From contig NC_080420.1 of assembly GCF_029873635.1 (NCBI RefSeq), positions 120,288,719 to 120,352,718 of the forward strand: a stretch of 64,000 bases of DNA, written 5' to 3'. The position numbers and the translations under genes were made by a program. Origin of the DNA: Malania oleifera (taxonomy: Eukaryota; Streptophyta; Magnoliopsida; Santalales; Ximeniaceae). Under the pieces are notes generated by a model. The model was given only the letters and a program-made list of their open reading frames with translations. It ran no database searches and had not been told where the DNA came from. Positions 24,007 through 36,673 of this stretch are shown here, piece by piece (position 1 is the stretch's first letter; the number at the start of each line of letters is the position of its first letter).

Positions 24007-25399
24007 AAGTGCAATTACAGAGGACAAATCTTTATTAATGAGCACATCCAGTGTGGGACCCACATTAAATTAACTTGGTCACACTTTAGGCTTGAAATTT
24101 CAAACTTGCTAAAAAAAAAAGGTCAAGAGGGACACATGTCAAGCCACATTTGGGTGGCATGGCGAGGCAAAACTTCAAATTTAATTCAACAGTTTGCTTT
24201 ACTATATTAATTTTTAATTTTAATTTATATCACCTTTGCACATGCAAAAATTAATTTAAAATGTGTACAAAATAAAAATGAATCTAATGTTTGAAAATTA
24301 CATATTTTGACTGGACTCTCGCACTAAGCTAACCGTTTAATTAAGATTTTTATATTAGAGGTTTTAAATTTTTAAAAGGATTGAAAAAAAAATAACGAAA
24401 AAGATTTGTTAACTTCTTTTGTACAATTTTAAATCAGTGAGCTTCTAATAAATTAAAAATTTTCCTATTTCACTAAATTTGAATTGATACTCAAAAATGA
24501 AAATTTGCCTAAAATGGGAATTAGTTGCATGTTGGCATAATATATATATAACCAATCGAGTTAAAAAAATAGAATTTGAATTTCACTATATTTGAATTGA
24601 AATTCTTAAAATTCAGAATTGAAAAATAAATGATACATGCCCGTGGTCACGCATATTCAACATGTCGACCTACTTCGAAGTGAATGATATATGAATTTTA
24701 TACTTAGGACCGGATTGGCTAGTAAGGTTTGTTTATGGAGAAATTGTTAGGTAAACCGAGTTTACTAACTCATTAAGGCAATAACAACTCAAGTAATTAA
24801 CTTTCTTTCCAAAACAAATAAAAAAATTCATAATTAATTTCACTTTCCATAAAATTATAACAAAAAGCCATAATTAATTTTTCTTCATAAAACAAATTAC
24901 TAAAAACTCATAATTTATATAGTTATTTAACAAAAGAATTGAATTTGAAGTATCGGTTTAATTATTGATTTTAGTAGATTCATTGTTTTACAATAGAAAC
25001 ATTTATCCTTTATTTAATATAAAATGTTATAAAATCACTAAACTAATTTTTGATAGATAAATTAATGGATTTATTTAATTTTGGATATTCATCAAGCTAT
25101 TTAATAATATGATTAGTTGAAATATATTCTAAAATTTTCTTTCGCCCAATTGTAAAATTTTATAAAATTTAGATAAATAATAAAGTTGTATTTTTCATAC
25201 ATAAGAACTATAGTTTAATCTAAAAAGTAATAATGCGTTCAACAAAATAATCATTACATAAAATCATATTTTTTTAATACAATATTGAATGAACAAAAAT
25301 GAATAAAGAACAAATATCAATTTACAAAGAAATTTAACTATGATTTTTTAACCATGAATTAACCGTGGATTTCTTTTTAATTTGTTTTGAAAAGAAATT

Positions 25400-25400
<1 letters not shown>

Positions 25401-25461
<61 letters not shown>
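25401..25461. repeat. (CT)n(TA)n microsatellite
   Basis: A CT run of about 37 bp is followed by about 24 bp of TA. Confidence 0.95.
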
Positions 25462-25645
25462 TTGTAATTTTTATGATTGATTTTTTGGTTTGTTTAGAAA
25501 GAGAATTAATTATATTTTACTCATGTGGTCCAGTGTATGAGTTGTCATCACTTTATTGGGTTAGTCTATGTATGACATGGTAGATGACTTGGTCTACCTT
25601 ATAATTTCTCTTATTTATGTGTCGGCTCAAAATACATACCTAAAA

Positions 25646-25821
25646 TAGTAGAAATTATACAGGGAAACTCATCTTCCAAGTGTCCGTGTGTTCATTAGAC
25701 ATGTGGCAAATTGGTCATACATTCATTAATATCAAAGAGGGACTCATTTTCAGCAAGTATATAATTAAAAAAACAGACACACGGACACATGAAGAGGGAG
25801 GCCTCTGTATAATTTTTACTA
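25646..25821. mobile_element. MITE-like foldback element
   Basis: The ends form imperfect inverted repeats of about 45 bp: the left end starts TAGTAGAAATTATACAG and the right end is the reverse complement of TAGTAAAAATTATACAG. Both inner parts contain a GTGTCCGTGTG word. The total length is 176 bp with no coding. No clear target duplication was found, so the superfamily is open. It lies ~230 bp upstream of the 26052 gene start. Confidence 0.7.
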
Positions 25822-25996
25822 ATAATTTTGATTCTTAATTACTTAAATAATCGAAACATAAAATATCAAACAGTTCGAGTTGGGCCAGTTTTCCGGGTTC
25901 CAAACAAGGCCTATAATTTTTATTCCCACTCATGTCCATTCTCAGATTAATTATTTTGTGTAGTTGCCATGGACAGATATGCCAATACTGAAGCCT

Positions 25997-26004
25997 TATA
26001 AATA
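25997..26004 (+). promoter_or_regulatory. TATA box of the WAK-type ectodomain gene
   Basis: TATAAATA lies 55 bp before the chosen ATG, which would give a short 5' leader of about 25 nt. This is plausible for a plant gene, but no transcript evidence is available. Confidence 0.6.
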
Positions 26005-26051
26005 GGTAGCCACCATGGCCTAATTCTGCACCATGCACACACACACAGAAG

Positions 26052-27504
26052 ATGAACACTGGACTGATGAAGATGATCAAGAGTGTGTTTTTTTCATGTT
26101 TCTTCCTCATTTCTTTGGCACTTGTGATTACAGAGTCAGCTCAAAAGCCTTGTCCGGAATGCGGTGGCAAGGAAGTCCCGTACCCCCTGAGTACCGCGGC
26201 CGACTGCGGCGATCCCCGGTACAATATCTCCTGCAACAGGACTACTGGTCGGCTGGAGTTCGTGTCCGCCTACGGCCTCAGTTACAGCATACTCAGCACA
26301 AACCCAGCTAATTACAGGTTTGTTTTGTCTTTCGACTCTTCTTTGGTTTTGGTTTTGTTTGTTTTGCAAATCAACAAGGGCTTTTTGTTTAGTCTTTTCT
26401 TTTGGCTTGTTTGGATGTGGGAAAAACTTCAGCTTATTCATTTATGTAAAACAAAATTTAAACGTGGTTTTGGATCAAAAGTTTTGAGCATAATTTCTTT
26501 TATGGATCAATTAAAAACATGAGATAGAAGAAAGAAAAATATGAAAAAAAAAATCCCTTTTTTAACGTTCAAACCGAACCACAACAAAGATAAATTGTTC
26601 GTCCTCTTACATTTACGTTTCACTACAAAACTAAGCCTCCAATTTAATTATTTGCATTTTTCTGCCAAATGACAGTTTCAAAAGATTGACAATATTGTTC
26701 ATCTATGAAAAGAAAAAAAGAAAATTTCAAGTTCAACCCTTGGGATTAACCGTCTGCCAAATCTTGAAATTTCGACGAAGGTTAAATGAAATTGAATGAG
26801 AGATAAGGAATTTTTTTTTAGTGATTATGAATCGATATGTCATTAAGATAAGTGGTCAGAGTCAAATCATTCTTGTTTTAATACGAGAATATTCTTATTT
26901 CAATACAAATATTAATATAAAAATTTAGAAGACAACTAAAAAAAGTGGACTCTACACATTCACAAAACAATCACGCACCCGATATGTAAAATTAAAATTA
27001 CTAAAAATTTTCTCAAAAGGACTTAGCCTGATAAATTTTTTTGGCAAAGAGTAAAACTTGCAAACCCTAGCTACGGCCAGAAAGAACTGGTGAAGCATTC
27101 ACTGCTGCAGGTTCATTATACAGCCACCACCCATAAACGACAGCTGCCAGACGCGGGACTTGGGGGTTGGCGGGCTGAAGATCGACGAGGGGTCGCCGTT
27201 CAACATATCGACTCGGAACACAGTGATGCTGTTCAACTGCTCAGAGACGATAAAGCTGTCGCCGCTGAACTGTTCGGACAACAGCCCGTGCCGGGTTTTC
27301 GAGGCGGAGGCGGTGGGAGGACGTGCGTGCAAAAACACCCTGTGCTGCTCATACCTGAAGGACTCAGCAATGACTTCACACTATATTAGGATTAGGAATG
27401 GAGGGTGCAGTGCTTATACTAGCTTTGTGGATGTTAAGCCTGGGGAACAGGACATTACCAAGTGGAACTCTGGCATTGAGCTGCAATGGCAGCCACCTAA
27501 TTAG
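26052..27504 (+). CDS. Secreted wall-associated kinase-type ectodomain protein (kinase-less), two exons
   Basis: Exons are 26052-26317 and 27111-27504, joined across a GT...AG intron of 793 bp (CAG/GTTTGT donor, TGCAG acceptor). The split Arg codon (2+1) keeps the frame, giving 219 residues. Residues 1-30 are a signal peptide with a hydrophobic core and likely cleavage before QKPCPEC. The mature part resembles the galacturonan-binding domain of wall-associated kinases (GUB_WAK type): CGGKEVPYPLSTAADCGDPRY, then paired cysteines and a C-terminal CKNTLCCSY segment. N-glycosylation sequons are at N58, N62, N98, N120, N131 and N142. The protein ends after WQPPN, where a receptor would go on to a membrane segment and kinase; none follows. 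It may be a soluble wall protein. The closest family memory is the WAKL20-like ectodomain. The exons are clearly GC-richer than the flanks. An alternative in-frame ATG is at 26067. Confidence 0.85.
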
Positions 27505-27752
27505 TTGAATGATTCTGATCTGCAGGAGTGTGGTGTTTTTGTTTTTGTTTATTTTGTTTTTCGTTTTGGGCTTTTCAAGTGTTCAATGCATGCAACGGGT
27601 TCATAGATGTGTTCAGTTAACTTTTAGTTTTCTGATTCTCAACTTATAAGTAAAAGCAAAAAGGGTACAAGAGAAAAACGAATGAAAATGTTTTGCATGC
27701 TTTTGCTTAATTGTGCTGAAGCCAGGTTGCTGTTTTGGTTTCTCATGTTGAT

Positions 27753-27758
27753 AATAAA
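27753..27758 (+). terminator. Candidate polyadenylation signal
   Basis: AATAAA lies about 250 bp after the stop codon of the ectodomain gene and just before the CT microsatellite. Confidence 0.45.
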
Positions 27759-27782
27759 GGTCTTCGTTAGATTTTCTTAATT

Positions 27783-27783
27783 C

Positions 27784-27875
<92 letters not shown>
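27783..27875. repeat. (CT)n microsatellite
   Basis: About 93 bp of nearly pure CT with two small interruptions. Confidence 0.95.
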
Positions 27876-27877
<2 letters not shown>

Positions 27878-29342
27878 GTTAAAAAGATCGACATCAGTCT
27901 TCAATATTCTGACAAATATCCCACGAGTGGGTCGAAGCATGCATAAGACACTTGTGGAAGGAGAATGGTGAACCTTTTGATAATATGCATCGTGTACTTT
28001 AGAAGCATGAATTTTAAGTTTAAACTTGGATGAAATTTAATATAAATCTATCTTATATTTTTCTGGAAATTAGACAAATTTAAATATATATTTTTTATTC
28101 TTCCGAGTGAGAATTTGAGAAAAATGTTCTCGCCATGGGCTTGCGACCATCTTAAGCCTATGTAACAATAGGGAGTGATGGAGTAGGATACGAGGGCCTC
28201 GCATCCGCCACTCTTATATTGCCACGTGAGCCCAATTGCAATGTAACTCGAGAATTCGGGGTGTTACATTCTGGTGGGACCATTTTTTATATATTAGAAG
28301 GAGGGGGGTGTGGAAAGAAAGATGAGAGGAATGTCCGGCATTAATGGTTAGGCAAGTCTAAAGCTACAAGGCATTGTTTCTTTCCAAGGCTAGTGCATAC
28401 TTAATCAGATAGCCCATTTTCATCAATTTGTTTTTAAAGGGAACAATTTATCGATGTTTATTAATCTCCGACATATATATTTTACACTTTTACCAATAAA
28501 TCTTATATGATTTATCTTTAAAAGTTGCTCATTTGCATGGGAGCTTGGAATGTTTGTCTAACGAGCCTTGACTTGTGAAAAAAGAGTTGCACATGCCCGT
28601 TTATAAAAGGGAGGGTGTTTTAGGGATATGAAATAGGAGGCATGTAAGCTTCTCGGAATGTGCCTCTACACAGAATTTCAAGTAGACACACGTGCGGTGT
28701 GCTCCTATGCCTGCTTAAGTTTCTCATAAGAGACGCCTAATATTATACCTAACTATAAAATTAATGTAGCATAAAGAAACAATACACTATATTAGAGATG
28801 AAAATGTGGAAGAACATTTATATTTTGGGATTTAGCTTCTCGGTGCCATATTAAAGCCTTGAAAAATTTTATTTTTTCTATGATTATAGTAGGCTCTCTC
28901 TCTCTCATCCATGGACATACTTGCTTTCATGAAATCACCTAAAGTTGTTCTCGTCTATATAATTTATTATTGCTTACTAACCTCAGCCACATTTTTGGCT
29001 TTTATGCTAATAATGCCTGGATGACTGGCCCTAAATATTTGCATGGAAATCTGGAATGCTCGTCTGCATGGAAATCCGGAATGACCTTAACTATAGAAAT
29101 TACAAGAGTTAATGAAGGGTGTGCACATACGAGCCTATAAAGGGGGAAGGGTACACATGGGAGGATCATGAATAAATATAATGATCTTGAACCCGACTCT
29201 AATGAGGTGTTATCTACTTTAATCCACTAGTCTCATGAGTGTCTTATAAAAGGCATCTCACATAATTAAAGTCGAAATCAATTTTGTAAGTTCAAAATTT
29301 TTCTCGTGTACATCTGATGTGAGATTGTTACAAAAAAACATA
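27876..29342. other. Intergenic stretch with no supported gene
   Basis: No open frame or RNA gene stands out. Around 28200-28270 the wording (ending GGGGTGTTACA) resembles the end of a gypsy LTR, but no partner or boundary was found. Confidence 0.4.
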
Positions 29343-29347
29343 AAAGG

Positions 29348-30230
29348 TAACTCACTTCTAAAAATGAGTAGAACTATGACCATTCAAAGCATAGGAGTTA
29401 CGTCATGTAATAATTAACTCAAACAGGTCAGATCGTCTCCTAAGGAAATGCAGATTAGTTTTGAACTAGTGCAAAACAGGAAAAAGAAAATGAGAAAATA
29501 ATTTTACTGAACATGATTCAAATTCGGTTTCTTTAGGGTTTTGAAATATTTATGACGAAATTAAAACAAGCAAAATCTAAACTATGAACTTAACACACAT
29601 AAACTAACCCAACAACTCACTAATTAAACACTTCACATAATGAATCAAAAGCAAGAACCTCACTAATCGGTATCAAACAAAGGCAAACTAAACTTAACAA
29701 TTTCAAACAAATTCAACACCTTAATAACTTAAATAAAAAAAGATCCAATAATATCTAAGGATAAGCTGAATTTAACAATGGCCCAACTAAGTGAAAGTAA
29801 ACTAAACTAAACAACAAATAAGTTAAACAAAATCTTAAATAAACATGACTAAACTTAAGCCACTAGAGAATTCCCACAAGACATAATGATATTAAAGTGA
29901 AATAATAAACTGTAAAGTCCCAACAATATATTTAAAAATGACATTAAAGTGAAATAAAGCAATTAAATGACAATAAGGAGAACTTTAAATAAAAATAACT
30001 TGAACTTAACAATAAAAATAACCCACACAAATAAAGTAACTCAACTCAAAAATAACTCAAGAAAAAATAATTCTCATTAATAGCTTCAATAAAAATGATT
30101 AACTTAACAAGGTTTAACTAAAATAATCCCAAATAAATGCTAAAAAAAAACCAAACTCCAATGCTGAATTAAATAAAAATAAACTTCAAACTCAGTATTT
30201 AAATAACATTAAAATAAACTAAATAGTAAA

Positions 30231-30290
<60 letters not shown>

Positions 30291-30847
30291 GGAGAGTGGC
30301 CGTAGCTACCTACTTTATTCAAGTCTAGCCTCCCCTTTTTTCTTTTTTCTTCTTTTCCAATTCCAGCTCCCTTTACTGCCCCCTTTAAGCACCTACACAC
30401 ACTCAGCAAAAACACACTTGCATGGCCGGGTCACATCAAGACCCGGCCCACTTCATTTTTTTTTTATTTTCTTGTTTCTTCTTTTTTCCTATTTTTGTTT
30501 TGTAGCGCACAAACCCGATTTTGACCATCCTAAAGCCCGTATCTCTCAAAGCTCGAACTATGAAAGTTGAAAAGCACTTTCTCAGTTTCCCACAGCATTT
30601 TGAATTGTCTCAATCGAAGTTTGGATAAGAAATTTACGCCCAGATTACGAAGTAATATCAGTTTTAGCTTTCAATAGTTGCCTTGTAATAAAAAAATACC
30701 AAAAATTCGTAAATTATTCAGTAAAACCCAAATATTATAAATAGAACACAATGTTAAAATATTGAGAATAATTAGACATTTAATTAAAAATATAATCTTT
30801 ACTGCATGAATTAAAACACCTAATTAGACATCTTTGATACGTAATCA
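29348..30847 (-). repeat. 3' LTR of the Athila-like element
   Basis: On the minus strand it starts TGATTACGTATC and ends at a mutated AGTTA (CA lost by a substitution). It contains a long GA tract (30236-30283) and lacks ~70 bp present after the shorter GA tract of the other LTR. Confidence 0.9.
30236..30283. repeat. (GA)n microsatellite inside Athila 3' LTR
   Basis: About 24 GA units, against about 10 at the same position in the 5' LTR (34286-34304). The two LTRs were identical at insertion, so this is post-insertion change. Confidence 0.9.
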
Positions 30848-32167
30848 CATCCCCCAACTAACGTTTTGTTAGTCTCTAGGAAATAATGTGAATACAATCA
30901 AACCAGGAGAAAAGCAACCAAAATTCCAATACTTATGAAAATTACATGCCATGAAATATGCTTAATGAGTTTAGGAACACATGACACAGATTAATTCAAG
31001 TTAAGCATCAACTAAGAGATTTATACACCATTTGGTAAAATAACCAAGATAATATAGTGTAACAAAACTCACGTGTACAAGAGAGGATCAAAATTCCAAG
31101 ATTGACCACCATCAAAGATTAACGGTTTCAAATATATCAATTAATCTAAGACAACCGCATGGTCTTACTTTAATTCAAAACTATTGTACTGGCAGTTTTC
31201 ACATTATTACACTTTAAAAGGCACTCACTTATTTGATTAGTTAGGACCCCAGTAGTAGGTAGCCCTTTCCAATACACAATTGTTTCCTTCTTTTTACTTC
31301 TTCTTTTTTTTCTTCTTTTCGCAAATGATCCCTTGCTTGTTTCTTGTTTTCATTTGCTTTAAACCTCCCCCCTCCCCCCCTCCCCCGCCTGGTTTTTTTT
31401 CTAAGCCATTAAGATATAGTTCATTAGAGTCCCAAACTATTGAAATGTATATAAACTAGAAATGATCTAAGGTAGTCTTTCCAAGTCTTCTAACCTGTGT
31501 AACATGTGTAGCTAGACTTTCAACATCCTTCCCTTGGTTACAACTAAGTGAAATGGATAAAACTCTCTTTTGATTTAAACTCTGATTTGCACTATATCCT
31601 GCATGTTCTATGTCCTTAAAAAGAAAGAAAACAAAATTTGGGCATATAACGTTCACAAATAAGGAATTCAACATGTTCTGAGCTCAATACCAGTATTTCA
31701 AAATGGTAGACCAACGTAACATACAAACATCTATAATATGCAAATATCACATTAAAACTCATCAGATGGAAGTACACAGTATCACATGCAAATTTTCTCC
31801 CCCTAACTAAAATATGGCATTGTCCTCATGTTTGAAAAGAGAAGTAAAAGAATGATAATGAAGGAAGTAGAAAAGTACCTGCGTAGAGAAGTAAGGGAAA
31901 ATAAAAATTAAAACTATGAAAAAATGTACCTGAAAATAAACTAAAAATAAAATAAGGTAAAATAAAATGAAAAGAAGGGAAAGAAAAAACATCACAGTTT
32001 GTTTGGTGGAGGCTCGGGAGGAATTTCATCTGATAGATGCAGGTCTATAAATTGAACTGCGAGTCTCCAAATTTGAGTCACCACAATGAATCAATTTTCT
32101 CACCTGCACGAAAGTTAGCCTCAAATAAGTCTATGCGTTCTAAGGTACCAGACAAAACACGTGCATA

Positions 32168-33289
32168 CTATCTTCCTTGTTTTAACAAGAAAGGATCTTT
32201 ATTCAGTATATTTTCCAAGAAATTCAATTCTTTAAGAATCAGTCTCTGAGGAAAAAGTGTCAGAATAGTTACCTTCGGTTCTTCAAAAACATCAACATTA
32301 GAATTATTACCTAGTTTCTTTAAACATTCACCATTTTGCTCACCCTCTTTATCGTGTGTACCCATCACCTTACCACTGTAGGGATTTGCTTCAGCATTAT
32401 ACTCCTTGACATTTACTCCAGTACAGAGAGACGGTTCCACGGTTGCCAATCTCTGAGAATAAGGTACCATAGGTTGGTATTCCTTATTAGTTTCGGCCTC
32501 CTCATTAACCGACTTCTTCACTTCTGGGCTTTCTTTCTCTGATTTTTATTTGACTTCATCTATCTCAGTTGTAACTTCAGGTGTCTCATACCACTTTCCA
32601 CCATGTATTTCTCTCAATGGTTAAACTAAAATTGGTCTTCTATCAATCCTAGTGTTCCACTGTCGAGCATAGTCAGCTAAATGGTCTAGAAAACCCAATG
32701 TCTCATCAGGTTCCTTGTCGAAGAAATCTTCTAAACACATAGTATGAACAAACTGTTTCAAGTTAGAAGTTAATGCAGTGTATAAGTAGTTGACCAGGCG
32801 CCATGATTCAAATCCATAATAGGGACACATATTGACCAGATCTTTAAATTGCTTCTAGCTTTCATGAAATTTCTCATCAGCTCTTTGCTTGAAGTGACTG
32901 ATCTGTTCCTACAAAAATTGAGTTCTCTGTGAGAGGGAAAATTTATACAGAAATTCATATTCCATGTCATTCCAACTAAAGATAGAATGAGGCATCAAAG
33001 AATTAAACCACATCTTTACTCTATCTTTCAAAGAGGAAGTAAATAAACGAAGTTTAGTAAATTCATCAGTTCTAACACTAGGAAAAAAAATATTGTAAGT
33101 TAACTCAAACTTCATTAGGTGTCGATAAGGACACTCGGATTCCATCCCATAAAACTGAGGTATCAATGACGTCCTCCCATGCTGAGTCATGAAATTAAGT
33201 GCGTCATCAGATAAAACAGTGTAAGATGGTGAAATGGTGCATGTAGGCTGCAAAAAATCCATAAGATTGTGTTGTGCAGGTGTAACCAT
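32168..33289 (-). pseudogene. Decayed Athila gag
   Basis: Read on the minus strand from 33289, it shows the gag capsid pattern: KLRLFTSSLKDRVKMWFNSL, then FSWNDMEYEFLYKF, then a CPYYGFESWRLVNYLYTAL segment near 32700-32830. Stops interrupt it at about 32910 and 32853 (both TAG) and 32620 (TAA), and other disruptions follow. The C-terminal part, to 32168, is acidic and low-complexity. No zinc knuckle was seen. Confidence 0.85.
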
Positions 33290-33372
33290 ATTTTCTTCAA
33301 AACTCTTTTTTTTTTTTTCATGAGAAAAATTAAAATAACGGGAAAAACACTAGTTTGAAACTAAAACTAACA

Positions 33373-33391
33373 TTCCCCGGCAACGGCGCCA
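33373..33391 (-). other. Athila primer binding site
   Basis: On the minus strand this reads TGGCGCCGTTGCCGGGGAA, six bases inside the 5' LTR edge at 33398. Confidence 0.9.
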
Positions 33392-33397
33392 AAAACT

Positions 33398-34961
33398 TGA
33401 CTCACTTCTAAAAATGAGTAGCACTATGGCTATCCCAAGTATAGGAGTTACGTCGTGTAATAATTAGCCCAAACAGGTTAGATCATCTCCTCAGGGAATG
33501 TAGATTAGTTTTAAACTAGTGCAAAATAGGAAAAAGAAAATGAGAAAACAATTTTATTAAACATGGTTCAGATTCAGTTTCTTTGGGGTTTTGAAATATT
33601 TATGACGAAATTAAAACAAGCGAAATCTAAACCATGAACCTAACACGCATAAACTAACTAAACAACTAACTAATTAAACACTTCACATAATGAATCAAAA
33701 AGCAAGAACCTCACTAATTGGTACAAACAAAGGCAAACAAAACTTAACAGTTTCAAACAAATTTAACACCTTAATAACTTAAATAAAAAAAAGATCCAAT
33801 AATATCTAAGGATAAGCTGAATTTAACAATGGTCCAACTAAGTGAAAGTAAACTAAACTAAACAACAAATAAGCTAAACAAAATCTTAAATAAACATGAC
33901 TAAACTTAAGCCACTAGAGAATTCCCACAAGACATAATGACATTAAAGTGAAATAATAAACAACAAAGTCCCTACAATATATTTAAAAATGACATTAAAG
34001 TGAAATAAAGCAATTAAATGACAATGAGGAGAACTTTAAATAAAAATAACTTGAACTTAACAATAAAAATAACCCACACAAATAAATTAACTCAACTCAA
34101 AAATAACTCAAGCAAAAATAATTCCCATTAATAGCTTCAATAAAAATGATTAACTCAATAAGGTTTAACTAAAATAATCCTAAATGAATGCTAAAGAAAA
34201 CCAAACTCCAATGCTGGATTAAATAAAAATAAACTTCAAACTCAGTATTTAAATGACATTAAAATAAACTAAATAGTAAAGTAACGAGAGAGAGAGAGAG
34301 AGAGTGGCCATAGGTGGGATTCTTCCCAACTGCTGTTGCGGCGGCGCCCCCTCCAAGAGAACCCAACTACTTCCCCCCCCCTCCCCCCCCCCCCCAATCT
34401 CCTCTTCTTCAAACCCTAGCTACCTACTTTATTCAAGTCTAGCCTCCCCTTTTTCTTTTTCTTTTTCTTTTCCAATTCCAACTCCCTTTACTACCCTCCT
34501 TAAGCGCCTACACACACTCAGCAAAAACACCCTTGCGTGGCCGGGTCACATCAAGACCCGTCCCACTTCATTTTTTTATTTTCTTTTCTTGTTTCTTCTT
34601 TTTCCTTTCTTTGTTCAGCAGCGCACAGCCTGATTTTGACCATCCTAAAGCCAGTATCTCTCAAAGCTTGAAATATGAAAGTTGTAGAGCACTTTCTTGA
34701 CTTTTCACAACATTTTGAATTGTTTCGATCGGAGCTCAAACGAGAACGTTGCGCTCAGATTACGAAGTAATGTCAGTTTTAGTTTTTAATAGTTGTCCTG
34801 TAATAAAAAATACCAAAAATTCGTAAATTACTCAATAAAACTCAAATATTATAAAAAGAACACAATGTTAAAATATTGAGAATAATTAGACATTTAATTA
34901 AAAATACAATCCTTATTGTATGAATTAAAACACCTAATTACACATCTTTGACGCGTAATCA
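33398..34961 (-). repeat. 5' LTR of the Athila-like element
   Basis: On the minus strand it starts TGATTACGCGTC and ends GTGAGTCA. It aligns with 29348-30847 throughout, with added C-runs near 34370-34395. Confidence 0.9.
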
Positions 34962-35109
34962 AAAGGCATGTAACATGTTTAGTAACTTCATTAGATATTA
35001 AAAAGTGGTAGAAAAATTTTGTTTTGCAACTCAGCTTCTTCCCATCTCTTTCTTTTTTAGCTTTTAAACTATTCTAATTTATTTGTTATTAACGTGTATT
35101 CCTTATTTC

Positions 35110-35153
35110 CTTGTACAACATTTGTACTGCACTTGTACTATACTTGTACTGCA
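35110..35153 (+). repeat. 11-bp minisatellite, 4 units, in copia 5' LTR
   Basis: Units are variants of CTTGTACTGCA. The 3' LTR holds nine units at the same place. Confidence 0.85.
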
Positions 35154-35236
35154 CTCTCTGTCTCCTACATAAATAGGCACCCATGTATACTCTTATAGAT
35201 ATGAAATACAATAATACTTATTCAGTATTTCTAACA

Positions 35237-35247
35237 TGGTATCAGAG
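35237..35247 (+). other. Primer binding site of the copia element
   Basis: TGGTATCAGAG directly abuts the 5' LTR end at 35236, which is the tRNA-iMet type. Confidence 0.85.
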
Positions 35248-35369
35248 TAGTGCCCGAGTTAAGTGATGATGTGGAATGTCTTCTACAAGATCTTCAGGTG
35301 GAGTAGGAGCAGTGGAAAGAGATGCATTAATTACTAGCCATACAAATAGCCTGAATTATTATGTCATGT

Positions 35370-36663
35370 AGTTCAGTTGAGGAGACCTTTGCTCTAGTTG
35401 CTCATATCTCATCATTTTTGTGCCCTCTTAGCTGTTGCTGCTACTAGTAAGTGGAACCTTTTTCAAATGGATGTCAAAAATGTCTTCCTTAATGGGGAGT
35501 TAAATGAAGAAGTTTATATGCAACCTCCACCTAGTCTGGAACAAGGTTTGTCACCTTCGACATGCACTTTGTGGTCTTAAACAAGCTCCACGAGATTGGT
35601 TTTCTAAGTTTAGCTCCACCATCTTTCGCTTGGGTTACACTGCCAATTCTTATTATTCTACCTTATTTCTTTGTCGCACTGACAAATACGTCATTTTGCT
35701 TCTCCTATGTGTGGATGATATATATAATTATAACTGGTGATGACCTCAGTGGCATTCAAGAACTCAAGGATTTTCTCAGTTAGCAATTTGAGATGAAAGA
35801 TCTTGATCATCTCAGCTACTTCTTGGGTCTTGAAATCACTCATTCCACAGATGGTATTTACATTTCTTAGGCTAACTATGCATCTGAACTCTTGTCTCAA
35901 GCTGGACTCACTGATAGCAAGATTGTTGACACTCCAGTTGAACTTAATGCGCACATGACTCCCTTAGGGGGGAAACCATTGTCTAATCCCTCTCTTTACA
36001 GTCACTTGGTTGGTAGCCTAGTTTATCTCACTGTCAGTCATTCAAACATCTCCTATGTTGTTCACCAGGTGAGCCAGTATCTGTCTGCTCCATAATTAAC
36101 TCACTATGCTGCTATTCTACGCATTCTTCGATATCTAAAAGGCACTCTTTTCCATGGTTTTTTCTACTCTGCTCACTCTTCGCTTGTTCTCCATGCATTC
36201 TCTGATATTGATTGGGTAGGAGATCCCATTTATCGCAAATCCACCACTGGTTATTGTTTTCTTCTTGGAACTTCTCTAATTTCTTAGTGAAGTAAGAAAC
36301 AAACCCTTGTGGCCTACTCTAGTACTGAAGTAGAATATCGTGCCCTTGCTGATACCACATATGAGCTCCTTTGGCTATGATGGCTTCTCAAGGACTTAGG
36401 TGTGTTCACATCCTCTGCAACTCCTCTTTATTGTGACAATCAAAGTGTCATTCGCATTGCTCACAATGATGTCTTCTATGAACAGAGTAAACACATCGAG
36501 ATTGATTGTCATTTTATCCATTATCATCTTTTCCATGGTGCTCTTAAGCTCTTCTCATTTTCTTGTAAAGATCAGTTTACAAATATCTTCATCAAGTCAC
36601 ATCATAAGGGATGTCATCGTGTTTTGGTTGACAACCTCAAGCTGGTCTCCCACCCACCTTGAG
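35370..36663 (+). pseudogene. Copia RT (partial) and RNase H, broken
   Basis: The segment starts inside RT. QMDVKNVFLNGELNEEVYMQ and CGLKQAPRDWF are clear. The active site reads CVDD in place of YVDD (near 35707), and the frame shifts several times. The connection region (QFEMKDLDHLSYFLGLEI) and RNase H (DWVGDPIYRKSTTGYC, STEVEYRALAD, PLYCDNQSVIRIA, then HIEIDCHFI) follow to a stop at 36660. At least four frameshifts or stops make it inactive. Confidence 0.88.
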
Positions 36664-36673
36664 TTTGAGGGGG

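Larger units (their letters stand above)
29348..34961 (-). mobile_element. Athila-like gypsy retrotransposon, gag only
   Basis: Related LTRs at 29348-30847 and 33398-34961 are flanked by the perfect duplication AAAGG (29343-29347 and 34962-34966). On the minus strand the primer site next to the right LTR reads TGGCGCCGTTGCCGGGGAA, the tRNA-Asp type used by Athila elements. The 2.55-kb interior has only a broken gag; no protease, RT, integrase or env-like frame remains. With A and B it is the third gag-only element here. Confidence 0.92.

Noticed and set aside
27090-27389. Plus-strand open frame in exon 2 of the ectodomain gene
   Set aside because: It is a shadow of the spliced, in-frame reading.
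30209-30415. Open frame with Ser-Leu repeats
   Set aside because: It is the translation of the GA microsatellite inside the Athila LTR.
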